A stretch of DNA of 64,000 nucleotides from the NCBI RefSeq assembly GCF_020164535.1, contig NZ_JAIQZC010000003.1, positions 186,001 through 250,000 on the forward strand. Direction: 5' to 3'. The notes below the pieces were generated by a model that was given only the letters and a program-made list of their open reading frames with translations, searched no databases and was not told the origin of the DNA. A program made the position numbers and the translations under genes. Numbering within the stretch: the first letter of the stretch is position 1; every line of letters starts with the position of its first letter. This DNA comes from Psychroflexus montanilacus. GTDB lineage: Bacteria; Bacteroidota; Bacteroidia; Flavobacteriales; Flavobacteriaceae. Shown here one piece after another: positions 53,643 through 62,432 of this stretch.

Positions 53643-54560
53643 ACGAAACAGCTCTACTCTTTACTCTTTCTGGTCCTTTTACATTCCACCGAATCTCAAG
53701 CACAAATTACAAGCATTCCAGACGAAAATTTTGAACAAGCCTTAATCGATCTTGAAATTGATTCAGATGGGATTATTAATGGTCAGGTTTTTACTTCTGA
53801 TATTGAAAACATAATTGAATTGATATTAAGTCCAATTAGTACTGGGATCATTCAAATCAATGATTTTACGGGTATTCAAGATTTCACACAGCTTGAAGTT
53901 TTAAATCTCAATAACACCTCTTTTAATTTTTATGGGGACGATAGTAAAGCCGACTTTTTGAATAGTAACTTGAATTTACGTGAAATTTATATCACAAATG
54001 ATGCGGCTGACGTTCCAGAAATATCTCTAGAAAGTTTGAACCTGAGTAATCTGCAAAACCTGGAATATTTAGATTTAACCAATGTGGATATCAAATCTAT
54101 ATTTTTAAATAATCCTGAGTTTAATTATGAAAACATTACTTTAGAACTGAATTTTGAGGGTTTTCCCAGAGGTCAGAACGATTGGCCGGTTTGTATAGGA
54201 GTCAATGATCCAGATGCTGCTAGTTCAGGAAGTTTCCCTTATGACACCTGGAATATTCTCGCTGGTGGTGTTAGAACATTCTCATTTTCTGCAACCTGCA
54301 ACTTAAGCGCTGAGGATTTTGAAAGTATGAATGAGGTTTCAATTTTTCCCAATCCAATTCAGGATGTTTTACACTTCATTAATCCCAATAAAATCAAAAT
54401 AGAGCAAATTGAAGTGTATAGCATTAGTGGTAAATTGGTGAAATCTTTTAAAGAGGTTGGAGGTAACATTTACCTAGAAAATCTAACTTCAGGGGTTTAC
54501 TTCGTTAATCTTATCAGTCAAGATCAGAAAGCTAAAAGCTATAAAATCATAAAGCAGTAA
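53643..54560 (+). CDS. T9SS-secreted leucine-rich protein, non-ATG start
   Basis: The product (about 305 residues) has a signal peptide KQLYSLLFLVLLHSTESQAQ, a leucine-rich middle (LEVLNLNNTSFNF, LSNLQNLEYLDLTNVDI) and a C-terminal type A sorting domain (SIFPNPIQDVLHF to the final KSYKIIKQ) that directs type IX secretion. The frame is open well upstream of the first TTG at 53820, and the signal peptide begins at ACG 53643, where ATG would be expected (ACG-AAA-CAG). ATT at 53640 is the alternative. No ATG exists there. It could also be a recent start-loss pseudogene, but the reading frame is intact. Confidence 0.82.
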   Translation, partial: TKQLYSLLFLVLLHSTESQAQITSIPDENFEQALIDLEIDSDGIINGQVFTSDIENIIELILSPISTGIIQINDFTGIQDFTQLEVLNLNNTSFNFYGDDSKADFLNSNLNLREIYITNDAADVPEISLESLNLSNLQNLEYLDLTNVDIKSIFLNNPEFNYENITLELNFEGFPRGQNDWPVCIGVNDPDAASSGSFPYDTWNILAGGVRTFSFSATCNLSAEDFESMNEVSIFPNPIQDVLHFINPNKIKIEQIEVYSISGKLVKSFKEVGGNIYLENLTSGVYFVNLISQDQKAKSYKIIKQ

Positions 54561-54592
54561 TAATAAAAGTTGTGCTTAAAACTTACATAACA

Positions 54593-54620
54593 AAAACGCC
54601 ACTCGAAAGAGTGGCGTTTT
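54593..54620. terminator. Bidirectional terminator
   Basis: AAAACGCCACTC (54593-54604) and GAGTGGCGTTTT (54609-54620) pair perfectly over 12 positions with a GAAA loop. T-runs arise on both strands, so it can end the T9SS gene on the plus strand and the cold-shock gene on the minus strand. Confidence 0.92.
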
Positions 54621-54649
54621 AAGGTTTTGAAAAAAAAATGTTTATATGA

Positions 54650-54841
54650 TTAGATCAAACGTACATCTGTAGCGTTCATTCCTTTTCTTCCTTCTTCTTC
54701 TGTGTACTCAACTTCGTCACCCTCATTAAGAGTTTCTCCGTTTAGTCCTGTAACGTGAACAAAGATGTCTTCTCCTGTCTCGTCGTTTGTAATGAATCCA
54801 TAACCTTTAGACTCATTGAAAAATTTTACTTTACCTTGCAT
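54650..54841 (-). CDS. Cold-shock domain protein
   Basis: The 63-residue protein is a CspA-family single cold-shock domain with the RNA-binding motifs KGYGFIT (RNP1 type) and DIFVHV (RNP2 type). Length is typical. Its transcript has a 29-base or longer A/T-rich leader to a -7 candidate at 54871-54878, and it ends at a strong shared terminator. Confidence 0.94.
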   Translation of the reverse strand: MQGKVKFFNESKGYGFITNDETGEDIFVHVTGLNGETLNEGDEVEYTEEEGRKGMNATDVRLI

Positions 54842-54870
54842 AATAATAAATAATAATTAATAATATACAA

Positions 54871-54878
54871 CAAAAGTA
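54871..54878 (-). promoter_or_regulatory. Probable -7 box of the cold-shock gene
   Basis: On the minus strand this reads TACTTTTG, an exact TAnnTTTG match, 29 bases before the ATG. A second candidate (TTAATTTTG) lies ten bases further upstream. Confidence 0.45.
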
Positions 54879-54954
54879 AACAAAATTAATGTTCTGTATT
54901 CAATTTATTTAAAAAGTTTATTTTAATTAAATCATTTTCAATAAACTAGAATTC

Positions 54955-55236
54955 TCATTTCTTGTTTTCATCTGACTTATCCTCTTCTTCGGAGTCTTTG
55001 CCTGAATTCTTTTTATTCATCCTGTCCATGTTTTCTTTGGTTAAAGTATAGTCCTGTAGACGTTTACCCTTCCATCGATGTGCCAAAAATAAAGGCATGA
55101 GCACAAACGCACTGGCCAAAACACTTATACCTATAATGCGTTCTCCAACTAGCACATCACCATAATATTTAAAATATGCTCCAAGTATAAATCCTGCAGC
55201 AATAAGAAGTGAAACTAATTTAATAAGTGCTCTCAT
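54955..55236 (-). CDS. Small membrane protein of unknown function
   Basis: The 93-residue protein has two or three N-terminal hydrophobic helices (LIKLVSLLIAAGFILGAYF and ISVLASAFVLMPLFLAH) and a hydrophilic tail rich in Lys, Glu and Asp. I do not recognise a family. It lies nine bases after the chloride channel gene on the same strand, so it is probably co-transcribed with it. Confidence 0.7.
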   Translation of the reverse strand: MRALIKLVSLLIAAGFILGAYFKYYGDVLVGERIIGISVLASAFVLMPLFLAHRWKGKRLQDYTLTKENMDRMNKKNSGKDSEEEDKSDENKK

Positions 55237-55245
55237 AGGGATATT

Positions 55246-57036
55246 TTAAACGGTAACTTCAATCAATTTTTGTCTATAAGCGGTCAGTAATTTGGATTTA
55301 GAAATGAATCCTACATATTTTCCATCTTTAACAACTGGTAAATTCCAGGCATCTGTCTCTTGGAATTTTTTCATAATGTCGTTCATTCTGCAATCATTTA
55401 ATTCGATGACATCAGGTGCTTTCTGCATCAAATCGACAACTGACATTTCATGATAAAGACTTTTATCAAACATGATGGTTCTAATATCATCCAGAAGAAT
55501 TATACCTTTAAAGATATGGTTTTCATCGACGACCGGATAGATATTCCGTTTCGATTTTATCACTCCTTCATTAACGATTTGTTCCAAGTTCATATTATCC
55601 GTTAGTACTTTAAAATTGTCCTCAATTACCTGATGAATGTTCATTAAAGTAAGCACAGCCTGATCTTTGTTGTGTGTAACCAGGTCGCCTCTTGCGGCCA
55701 ATTCCATGGTATAGACGGAATTGGGTTGAAACTGACTAGTGATCACATAGGATATAGCTGCAGTAATCATAAGTGGAATAAATAAGCTATACCCACTAGT
55801 GATCTCCGCAATTAAAAAAATAGCGGTGAGGGGAGCGTGCATCACACCTGCCATCAAGCCAGCCATGCCTACCAAAGTATATTGACTCACAGATACAGGT
55901 AGTTTAGTGATTCCTAGAACATTAATTACCAAGGCGTAGCAATGACCTATCATACTTCCTATAAAAAGTACAGGCGCAAAAATTCCTCCTATACCACCTG
56001 CTGCAATAGTCACTGAAGTTGCAATCATTTTGAATATAACCAAAAGAATTAAAAAAGCAATAATCACCCAGGTGCTACTCCAGCCTTTAAGAAATTTATT
56101 TTCAGTTACCAGTTCGTGGTTTCCGGCGAGTAATTCATTCACTGTTGAGTAACCTTCACCATAAATTTGCGGAACTAGAAATAAAATCCCACTCAAAATA
56201 ATACCGCCAACAATAATTTTATTGATTCTTTTTTCAAAAGAGCTAAACCTTTTAAATGTATAGATGTAAACTTTGGTAAATGTGATAGAAGCAAAGGCTG
56301 TAAAAATTCCTAAAGCAATATAGAAAGGAACATCGCTTATCTGAAAGGCTTCACCTAACTGCGTGTGAAGAATAATATCTGAACCAAAGAAAAAATAGGA
56401 GGTGAGTATGGAAGAAACGGAAGCAACAAGTAAAGGAATCATGGATACTAAAGTGAGATCCAGACTGAAAATTTCAATAGCAAAGATAATTCCCGCTATA
56501 GGAGCTTGAAAAATTGAGGACATGGCCCCAGCTGCTGCGCAGCCAATCATGAGAGTTCTTGAGGCTTGCGTAAGATTTAAAAACTTTGAAAAACTTGTGC
56601 TTAAAGCCGCACTGGAGACTACTGTAGGGGCTTCAAGTCCAGCTGAACCTCCAAAACCTAACGTGATTGGCGCGGTTATGATAGAAGCGTAGTTTTGAAA
56701 TTTTCGCATAAATCCTTTCCGTCGAGATATGGAATATAAAGTGGTAGAAATCCCCTGGCCTATTTCTTTTTTTAAAATGTATTTGGTAAATAAATACACT
56801 AGCAATAAACCAACCATCGGAAATAGAAAGTAGTAGGCGTTATGATAATTGGATATGTATCCACCTCCTAAAAGGGATTGTATGAGGTAAGTCAGGTTTT
56901 TGATGACCACAGCAACAAGACCAGAAAGCAATCCAACAACAGCACTTATAAGAATAAGCAACTGTTGTTTGGAAAAGCTTTTTTCCAGCCATTTGGTGAC
57001 TTGAGTCAATACTTGAGTGAGTTTCAACTTCATCAA
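55246..57036 (-). CDS. CLC-family chloride channel with CBS domains
   Basis: The 596-residue protein has a CLC membrane domain (to about residue 430) with LGFGGSAGLEAPTVVSSAA in the place of the usual GxxGPxxH/GKEGP filter regions, where the gating glutamate would lie in GLEAPTV, and GIFAPVLFIGSM as the third filter motif. Two CBS repeats follow (VIEDNFKVLTDNMNLEQIV and VVKDGKYVGFISKSKL). Whether it is a channel or proton/chloride exchanger cannot be decided. ATG at 57036 or the next codon is the start. Confidence 0.88.
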   Translation of the reverse strand: MMKLKLTQVLTQVTKWLEKSFSKQQLLILISAVVGLLSGLVAVVIKNLTYLIQSLLGGGYISNYHNAYYFLFPMVGLLLVYLFTKYILKKEIGQGISTTLYSISRRKGFMRKFQNYASIITAPITLGFGGSAGLEAPTVVSSAALSTSFSKFLNLTQASRTLMIGCAAAGAMSSIFQAPIAGIIFAIEIFSLDLTLVSMIPLLVASVSSILTSYFFFGSDIILHTQLGEAFQISDVPFYIALGIFTAFASITFTKVYIYTFKRFSSFEKRINKIIVGGIILSGILFLVPQIYGEGYSTVNELLAGNHELVTENKFLKGWSSTWVIIAFLILLVIFKMIATSVTIAAGGIGGIFAPVLFIGSMIGHCYALVINVLGITKLPVSVSQYTLVGMAGLMAGVMHAPLTAIFLIAEITSGYSLFIPLMITAAISYVITSQFQPNSVYTMELAARGDLVTHNKDQAVLTLMNIHQVIEDNFKVLTDNMNLEQIVNEGVIKSKRNIYPVVDENHIFKGIILLDDIRTIMFDKSLYHEMSVVDLMQKAPDVIELNDCRMNDIMKKFQETDAWNLPVVKDGKYVGFISKSKLLTAYRQKLIEVTV

Positions 57037-57078
57037 TGTTTAAATTAAAAATGGTTTGAGAAGTTATATGCTATTTAC

Positions 57079-58827
57079 TTAGCTTCTCAACTTGAGGTCA
57101 AGCTCCTTCAGTTGCTCTTCATCTATAGGGGCCGGTGCGTCTATCATAATATCTCTTCCTGAATTATTTTTTGGGAAGGCGATAAAATCTCTTATGCTCT
57201 CCTGTCCGCCCAAAATGGCTACAAGCCTATCTAGACCAAATGCAATTCCGCCATGAGGAGGAGCGCCGTAAGTAAAGGCTTTCATCAAAAACCCAAACTG
57301 AGCTTCAGCCTCCTCTTTGGTAAAGCCAAGATAATCAAACATCATGGCTTGCGTTTTCTGATCGTGAATTCTTATGGAGCCACCGCCAATTTCATTTCCA
57401 TTTAAAACTAAATCGTAGGCATTGGCCTTTACTGCGCCAGGATCTGTAGCGAGTAATGGGATCTGACCTACTTTTGGAGACGTAAACGGGTGGTGCATGG
57501 CGTGGTAGCGCTGAGTATCTTCATCCCATTCCAGTAATGGAAAATCAATGACCCATAATGGAGCAAATTCATCTGGCTTTCTCAAGCCTAGTCGATTACC
57601 CATTTCCATTCGCAAGGCACTCAATTGAGCTCGGGTGGCGGTAGCCTCACCAGATAACACACAGATCAAGTCTCCTGGTTGTGCCTGAGTTTGTTCTGCC
57701 CAGGCTTTCAAATCGGTTTCATCATAAAATTTATCCACAGAAGATTTTAGGCTTCCATCCGCATTGAATTTTACGTACACCATACCTTTGGCGCCGACTT
57801 GTGGACGTTTTACCCAATCGATGAGTTTATCGATTTCCTTTCTAGAATAGGATGCTCCACCAGGGATGGCAATTCCCACAACCAATTCAGCTTCATTAAA
57901 CACTTTGAAATCTTTATGCTGAGCAACGTCATTCAATTCGCCAAACTTCATCCCGAAGCGAATATCAGGCTTGTCGTTTCCATAAGTTTTCATCGCTTCA
58001 TCGTAAGTCATGCGAGGAAAGTCCTGGACGTCCACACCATTGATTTCTTTCAGAAGATGCTTGGTTAAGCCTTCAAACGTATTTAAGATGTCTTCCTGTT
58101 CTACGAATGTCATTTCGCAGTCAATTTGGGTAAACTCAGGTTGTCTGTCTGCTCTCAGGTCTTCATCTCTAAAACATTTCACAATTTGAAAATACTTGTC
58201 CAAGCCACCTACCATCAGCAGTTGCTTAAAGGTTTGTGGGGATTGAGGCAAGGCATAAAACTCCCCGGCGTTCATTCGGCTTGGAACGACAAAATCTCTC
58301 GCGCCTTCGGGTGTGGACTTGATCAAATAAGGCGTTTCAACTTCAACAAAATCTTGCTGGGAGAGGTAATTTCTTACGGCCATTGAGACTTTGCTGCGGA
58401 AAATCAATTTGTTTTTTACTGGATTTCTTCTGATGTCTAAATAGCGGTATTTCATCCTCAAGTCCTCACCACCGTCGGTTTTGTCTTCAATAGTAAAAGG
58501 AGGGGTTTCAGATGAATTTAAAACGGTGAGCTTCTCTACCAAAACCTCAATGTCTCCTGTCGACATGTTTTCGTTTTTGGATTCTCTTTCCAAAACTTCA
58601 CCTTCCACCTGGATTACAAATTCTCTCCCCAACTCTCTGGCTTGTTCAATCAATGCCGAAGATGTTCTTTCTGAATCAAAAACAAGCTGAGTAATACCGT
58701 ACCGATCTCTCAAATCTACCCAAATGATAAATCCTTTGTCTCTTATTTTTTGAACCCAACCCGATAAGGTTACTTTTTTAGTTATAAATGAGAGGTTTAA
58801 CTCACTGTTATTGTGATCTCTATACAT
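57079..58827 (-). CDS. aspS: Aspartyl-tRNA synthetase
   Basis: The 582-residue class II synthetase has an OB anticodon-binding N-terminus ([31 protein letters not shown], split here), motif 2 ([18 protein letters not shown]) and motif 3 ([17 protein letters not shown]), with the bacterial GAD insert in between. It charges tRNA-Asp. The upstream minus-strand -7 box at 58853-58860 gives a leader of about 25 bases. Confidence 0.96.
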   Translation of the reverse strand: MYRDHNNSELNLSFITKKVTLSGWVQKIRDKGFIIWVDLRDRYGITQLVFDSERTSSALIEQARELGREFVIQVEGEVLERESKNENMSTGDIEVLVEKLTVLNSSETPPFTIEDKTDGGEDLRMKYRYLDIRRNPVKNKLIFRSKVSMAVRNYLSQQDFVEVETPYLIKSTPEGARDFVVPSRMNAGEFYALPQSPQTFKQLLMVGGLDKYFQIVKCFRDEDLRADRQPEFTQIDCEMTFVEQEDILNTFEGLTKHLLKEINGVDVQDFPRMTYDEAMKTYGNDKPDIRFGMKFGELNDVAQHKDFKVFNEAELVVGIAIPGGASYSRKEIDKLIDWVKRPQVGAKGMVYVKFNADGSLKSSVDKFYDETDLKAWAEQTQAQPGDLICVLSGEATATRAQLSALRMEMGNRLGLRKPDEFAPLWVIDFPLLEWDEDTQRYHAMHHPFTSPKVGQIPLLATDPGAVKANAYDLVLNGNEIGGGSIRIHDQKTQAMMFDYLGFTKEEAEAQFGFLMKAFTYGAPPHGGIAFGLDRLVAILGGQESIRDFIAFPKNNSGRDIMIDAPAPIDEEQLKELDLKLRS

Positions 58828-58852
58828 GTCTTGTTATTTATGAAACGATCTG

Positions 58853-58860
58853 CAAAAATA
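58853..58860 (-). promoter_or_regulatory. Probable -7 box of aspS
   Basis: The minus strand reads TATTTTTG, matching TAnnTTTG, 25 bases before the aspS ATG. Confidence 0.5.
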
Positions 58861-59022
58861 AGAAGTTAGCCGTCTTAATGTAGTTAAGCAGAAGAAATTT
58901 TTACCAATATGTAATTTTTAATGTTACTAAATTATGAACAGCGTATTGTAGTTATATCAAGGGTTTTGGGCTGCTATGTAAATTTAATGTTAACTAAGTG
59001 TTTTTTAAACGTAAATTATGTG

Positions 59023-59030
59023 TATATTTG
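59023..59030 (+). promoter_or_regulatory. Probable -7 box of the YwqK-like gene
   Basis: TATATTTG matches TAnnTTTG, 18 bases before ATG 59049. Confidence 0.5.
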
Positions 59031-59048
59031 ATTCTAAATAAAAGACAT

Positions 59049-59408
59049 ATGAAAGCATTTAGCACCCTTGTGATGGTTTTTTTAATGAGTTTTACACTTT
59101 TTGCTCAAACAGAAAATAACCTGGTGAAGACAGAGAAAGTAGGAGATTTAGAAAAAGTGATGATATATTATGAAAGTGGTGAATTGCACCAAATAGGTTT
59201 TATCAAAAATGATAAACTTCACGGTGACTGGCAATCTTTTGATAAAGATGGAAATAAGACGGTAGAAGCTACTTACAATAAAGGTATGAAGGTCGGTAAA
59301 TGGACCTTTTGGAACAACGGAGAAAAAACTGAAGTCAATTATAATAACAGCAGAATTGCTGAAGTGAAAGTTACTCAGAATGGGAAAACCGAAGTAGTGA
59401 GTAACTAA
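59049..59408 (+). CDS. Exported YwqK/MORN-like protein
   Basis: The 119-residue protein has a signal peptide (MKAFSTLVMVFLMSFTLFAQ) followed by about three MORN-like repeats: YYESGELHQIGFIKNDKLHGDW, FDKDGNKTVEATYNKGMKVGKW, FWNNGEKTEVNYNNSRI (each shorter than the full unit shown). I start at ATG 59049 because an upstream TTT-rich extension has no signal-peptide logic. The YwqK family is linked to toxin-antitoxin pairs in some genomes, but no partner is here. The repeats may bind lipid or peptidoglycan. Confidence 0.8.
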   Translation: MKAFSTLVMVFLMSFTLFAQTENNLVKTEKVGDLEKVMIYYESGELHQIGFIKNDKLHGDWQSFDKDGNKTVEATYNKGMKVGKWTFWNNGEKTEVNYNNSRIAEVKVTQNGKTEVVSN

Positions 59409-59432
59409 ATCGTAATTTTCCTTTTTGATCAT

Positions 59433-59463
59433 AAAGTGCCTAAGCAATTAGGCGCTTTTTTTA
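59433..59463. terminator. Terminator between convergent genes
   Basis: AAAGTGCCTAA (59433-59443) pairs with TTAGGCGCTTT (59448-59458) with one G-T wobble, followed by T-run. It ends the YwqK-like gene and overlaps the stop of tag. Confidence 0.88.
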
Positions 59464-60014
59464 TGTTTAAAACAGGAGGTCAAATGGTCATTCACTATTC
59501 CTGTGGTTTGCATAAATGCATAAACTGTTGTTGGCCCTAGAAATTTGAACCCCCGTTTCTTTAAGTCTTTAGCTATGGTTTGACTTAATTCGGTGTGAGC
59601 AGGAACTTCATTCAGTTGAGAAAATGAATTCAATTTGGGTTGGCCATCGACGTAGTTCCAGATGTAATCTGAAAATGAACCAAACTCCTTTTGAATTTCA
59701 ATAAACGCCTTAGCATTGGTAATGGTAGCTTCAATTTTTCCGCGATGCCTAATAATGTTTTCATTTTGGAGCAATTCTGAAATCTTTTCTTCAGAATACT
59801 TCGCAATTAATTTGTAATCAAACTCATCAAAGGCACTTCTAAAACCTTCTCTTTTCTTTAAAATAGTAAGCCAGTTCAGTCCAGCCTGGAAGCTTTCAAG
59901 CACCAGCATTTCAAAAAGCTGGCGATCTTCATAGACAGGTTCTCCCCATTCTTCATCGTGATATTTCACATAGATTTCAGAATTAGTGCACCAGTCACAC
60001 CTTACTTTTGCCAT
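59448..60014 (-). CDS. tag: DNA-3-methyladenine glycosylase I
   Basis: The 188-residue enzyme excises 3-methyladenine from DNA. The Tag zinc ligands are visible: N-terminal RCDWC, YHDEEWGEP and the C-terminal DHLTSCFKH. The core NWLTILKKREGFRSAF is typical. It is convergent with the YwqK-like gene. Confidence 0.94.
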   Translation of the reverse strand: MAKVRCDWCTNSEIYVKYHDEEWGEPVYEDRQLFEMLVLESFQAGLNWLTILKKREGFRSAFDEFDYKLIAKYSEEKISELLQNENIIRHRGKIEATITNAKAFIEIQKEFGSFSDYIWNYVDGQPKLNSFSQLNEVPAHTELSQTIAKDLKKRGFKFLGPTTVYAFMQTTGIVNDHLTSCFKHKKSA

Positions 60015-60064
60015 TGTAATGATTTAATTTGATTATCGACTATCTCAACAAAAACAACATTTAC

Positions 60065-60682
60065 ATGTCTGCACAACATAAACTTGAAATTATAAAAAAG
60101 CATTTAGATAAAACGCTTTCTTATTCAGAATATAAAAACCTTGTAGAAACACTTTTAAAAAAAGGGAAATCCACTGGGTTCACTCAAAATGAAGCTTTTT
60201 TGAATTATTCAAAGTTAGGATTTAATCGGATGAAACGCTGGGAGAAAACTTCAGAATTAACCGAAGATCAAATTCAGAAAATTAAAAAGGTAAAACAGAA
60301 ACAAACCTGGTTGGTCATTACGGAAGGCTGGTGTGGAGATGCAGCGCCTGTGATTCCTATCATGAAAAAAATAGCAGATCACAATCCGTTGATTGACTTC
60401 AAATTGATTTTGAGAGATGACAATGACGAGTTGATGAGTCAATTTTTGACCAACGGAGGGAAATCCATTCCAAAATTAATTTCCTTCAATCTTGAAGAGG
60501 AAGAAATTCTATTCACCTGGGGACCGCGACCTAAAGAAGCTGCAGATTTGGTAGCTAAAGAAAAAGCGGAGTTTGGAAAACTGAGAGATAAATTTAAAAT
60601 GACCCTTCAAAAGTGGTATAATCAGGACAAAGGCAAAAATATCGCTGAAGACCTAGTGAATTGCTTGGCACTGAATGTTTAG
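60065..60682 (+). CDS. Thioredoxin-fold protein without a full CxxC
   Basis: The 205-residue protein has a thioredoxin-like strand (TWLVITEGWCGDAAPVIPIMKKIA near residues 90-110, shorter than 20 here as TEGWCGDAAP) with a single cysteine where CxxC would be, and the SIPKLISFN cis-proline region. This matches the soluble thioredoxin_9-like family in Bacteroidota. It starts at ATG 60065. It cannot act as a dithiol oxidoreductase in the normal way. Its last four bases overlap the truB end. Confidence 0.82.
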   Translation: MSAQHKLEIIKKHLDKTLSYSEYKNLVETLLKKGKSTGFTQNEAFLNYSKLGFNRMKRWEKTSELTEDQIQKIKKVKQKQTWLVITEGWCGDAAPVIPIMKKIADHNPLIDFKLILRDDNDELMSQFLTNGGKSIPKLISFNLEEEEILFTWGPRPKEAADLVAKEKAEFGKLRDKFKMTLQKWYNQDKGKNIAEDLVNCLALNV

Positions 60683-61377
60683 TCGTTCAATATCTTTTCA
60701 AAATCCTCGATAGAAAGCGCATCTTCCACTCGATAGTCACCAATTCGCGTTCGCCTAAGTTCAGATAAATAAGCACCAGAATCAAGCGCTTTGCCGAAGT
60801 CGTAAGCAAGACTACGGATGTAAGTGCCTTTACTGCACTGGACTTTAAATGTCAACTTTGGTAAGTTGTTTTCAAGGATTTCAAAGGATTCAATTTGAAC
60901 TTTGCGTTCAGGGATGTCCACTTCTTCGCCTTTTCTGGCAAATTCATATAGGCGTTTGCCTTCTTTTTTTAAGGCTGAAAAAATAGGAGGGCGTTGCATG
61001 ATTTCTCCTTGAAACTGAGCAAGTGCATTTTCAATAAGCTCTTGGTTGATGTGAGAAGTGTCAAAGCTTTCATCAATTTCAGTTTCCAGATCATAGGATG
61101 GCGTAGTAGCCCCCAGGGTAAATTCACCAGTATAAACTTTGGTTTGCCCCATCAAGGATTCGATGGTTTTGGTAGCTTTACCTGTGCATAAAATCACAAG
61201 TCCAGTCGCCAAAGGATCTAATGTTCCTGCATGACCTACCTTTATTTTTTTAAGACCAAATTTTTGTTTGATCAGCCATCTTACTTTATTCACGACCTGG
61301 AAAGAGGTCCAGTGCAATGGCTTGTCGAATAACAAGACCTGTCCTTCTTTGATATCTTCTATTGTCAATTTATCCAT
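60679..61377 (-). CDS. truB: tRNA pseudouridine(55) synthase TruB
   Basis: The 232-residue enzyme makes pseudouridine 55 in tRNA. It has the TruB N-terminus LLFDKPLHWTSFQVVNKVR, the catalytic aspartate in KVGHAGTLDPLATGLVI, and the final SKGTYIRSLAYDFGKAL. It overlaps uppP by eight bases and is the last gene of the ftsX operon. Confidence 0.95.
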   Translation of the reverse strand: MDKLTIEDIKEGQVLLFDKPLHWTSFQVVNKVRWLIKQKFGLKKIKVGHAGTLDPLATGLVILCTGKATKTIESLMGQTKVYTGEFTLGATTPSYDLETEIDESFDTSHINQELIENALAQFQGEIMQRPPIFSALKKEGKRLYEFARKGEEVDIPERKVQIESFEILENNLPKLTFKVQCSKGTYIRSLAYDFGKALDSGAYLSELRRTRIGDYRVEDALSIEDFEKILND

Positions 61378-62167
61378 TTACTTGAGTAAAAATGATAGCT
61401 CCAACACCTACGACGAAACAGTAGATGGAGAAGTATTTCAGTTTGCTGCGTTTTACGATGGAAATCATCCAGGTGCAGGCAAATAAGCCTGAAATGAAGG
61501 CGGTGATAAACCCAACACCATAAATCAGCATATTAGCATTTTCAAGTGAAAGTTCTCCGCCGGTAATGTCTTTCGCAATTTTTCCAAAGATCAGCGGAAT
61601 CACCATCAAAAATGAAAATCTTGCGGCTTTGGACTTATCATTCCCCAGCAAAACCGAAGTCGCAATTGTAGAGCCACTTCTGGAGATGCCAGGCAAAATA
61701 GCTATGGCTTGCGCCACGCCAATGACAAAAGCATTGCTATAAGAAACCGGCTTTCGTGTTGCCCTGGCCTTGTCGGTAAGCCAAAGGAGAAGCGCTGTAA
61801 AAATCAGCATAAATCCAACCAAAATGATATTTTCTCCAAAAAGCATTTCCATTTCAGACTCAAAAAAGTAGCCCACCAAGCCTGCAGGAATCATAGAAAC
61901 TATAATCTTCAATGAAAACTGGGTTTCTTCATTCCATCGGAAAGACAACAAGCCTTTTAAAATCTCAAGAATATCTTTTCTGAAAATCACAATCGTACTC
62001 AAAGCTGTTGCAAAGTGAAGAATTACAGTCAATAATAAGGATTCTTTCGGCAGGCTATCATCTCCTAAAATCGCTTTGCCTAACTCCAAATGTCCGCTAG
62101 AAGAAACCGGTAGAAACTCTGTTAAGCCCTGGATAATCCCAAGGATACCTGCATCCCATATATCCAT
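61370..62167 (-). CDS. uppP: Undecaprenyl-diphosphate phosphatase UppP
   Basis: The 265-residue membrane enzyme recycles the lipid carrier of cell-wall synthesis. Signatures are GIIQGLTEFLPVSSSGHLEL and the second motif VIGVAQAIAILPGISRSGSTI (shown split from the family pattern). It overlaps DUF3098 by one base upstream and truB by eight bases downstream. Confidence 0.95.
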   Translation of the reverse strand: MDIWDAGILGIIQGLTEFLPVSSSGHLELGKAILGDDSLPKESLLLTVILHFATALSTIVIFRKDILEILKGLLSFRWNEETQFSLKIIVSMIPAGLVGYFFESEMEMLFGENIILVGFMLIFTALLLWLTDKARATRKPVSYSNAFVIGVAQAIAILPGISRSGSTIATSVLLGNDKSKAARFSFLMVIPLIFGKIAKDITGGELSLENANMLIYGVGFITAFISGLFACTWMISIVKRSKLKYFSIYCFVVGVGAIIFTQVNG

Positions 62168-62430
62168 TACTTGGCCGACTTAGGCTTGAGTAAAATGGCA
62201 TAAATCTCGATCGCAAAACCAATCAACACCACTGTTGGCGCAAGCCGAATGCGTCTCCAGCTAAAGATTTCTGGATTGAACACATTAGGATCGTCGCTGC
62301 CGCCGCCGGCCATTAGAATAAACCCAAGAGCAATCACAGCCAGGCCAATGATCATAAATTTATAATTTTCTCTCTCAAAAATAAACTTCTCGTTTGCCTT
62401 TGCCTCTTTTTTACGTTTACTTTCTCCCAT
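62167..62430 (-). CDS. DUF3098 membrane protein
   Basis: The 87-residue protein has two helices, with the family sequence FMIIGLAVIALGFILMAGGG and PTVVLIGFAIEIYAILLK. Its place between ftsX and uppP is typical in Bacteroidota. The function is unknown, though a link to division or wall synthesis is suggested by position. Confidence 0.87.
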   Translation of the reverse strand: MGESKRKKEAKANEKFIFERENYKFMIIGLAVIALGFILMAGGGSDDPNVFNPEIFSWRRIRLAPTVVLIGFAIEIYAILLKPKSAK

Positions 62431-62432
62431 AA

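Noticed and set aside
53820-54560. TTG at 53820 as start of the T9SS cargo protein
   Set aside because: The frame is open further upstream and encodes a clear signal peptide from 53643, without which the sorting domain would make no sense.
59049-59408. Toxin-antitoxin module around the YwqK-like gene
   Set aside because: No toxin or antitoxin partner lies next to it; the flanking genes are aspS and tag.
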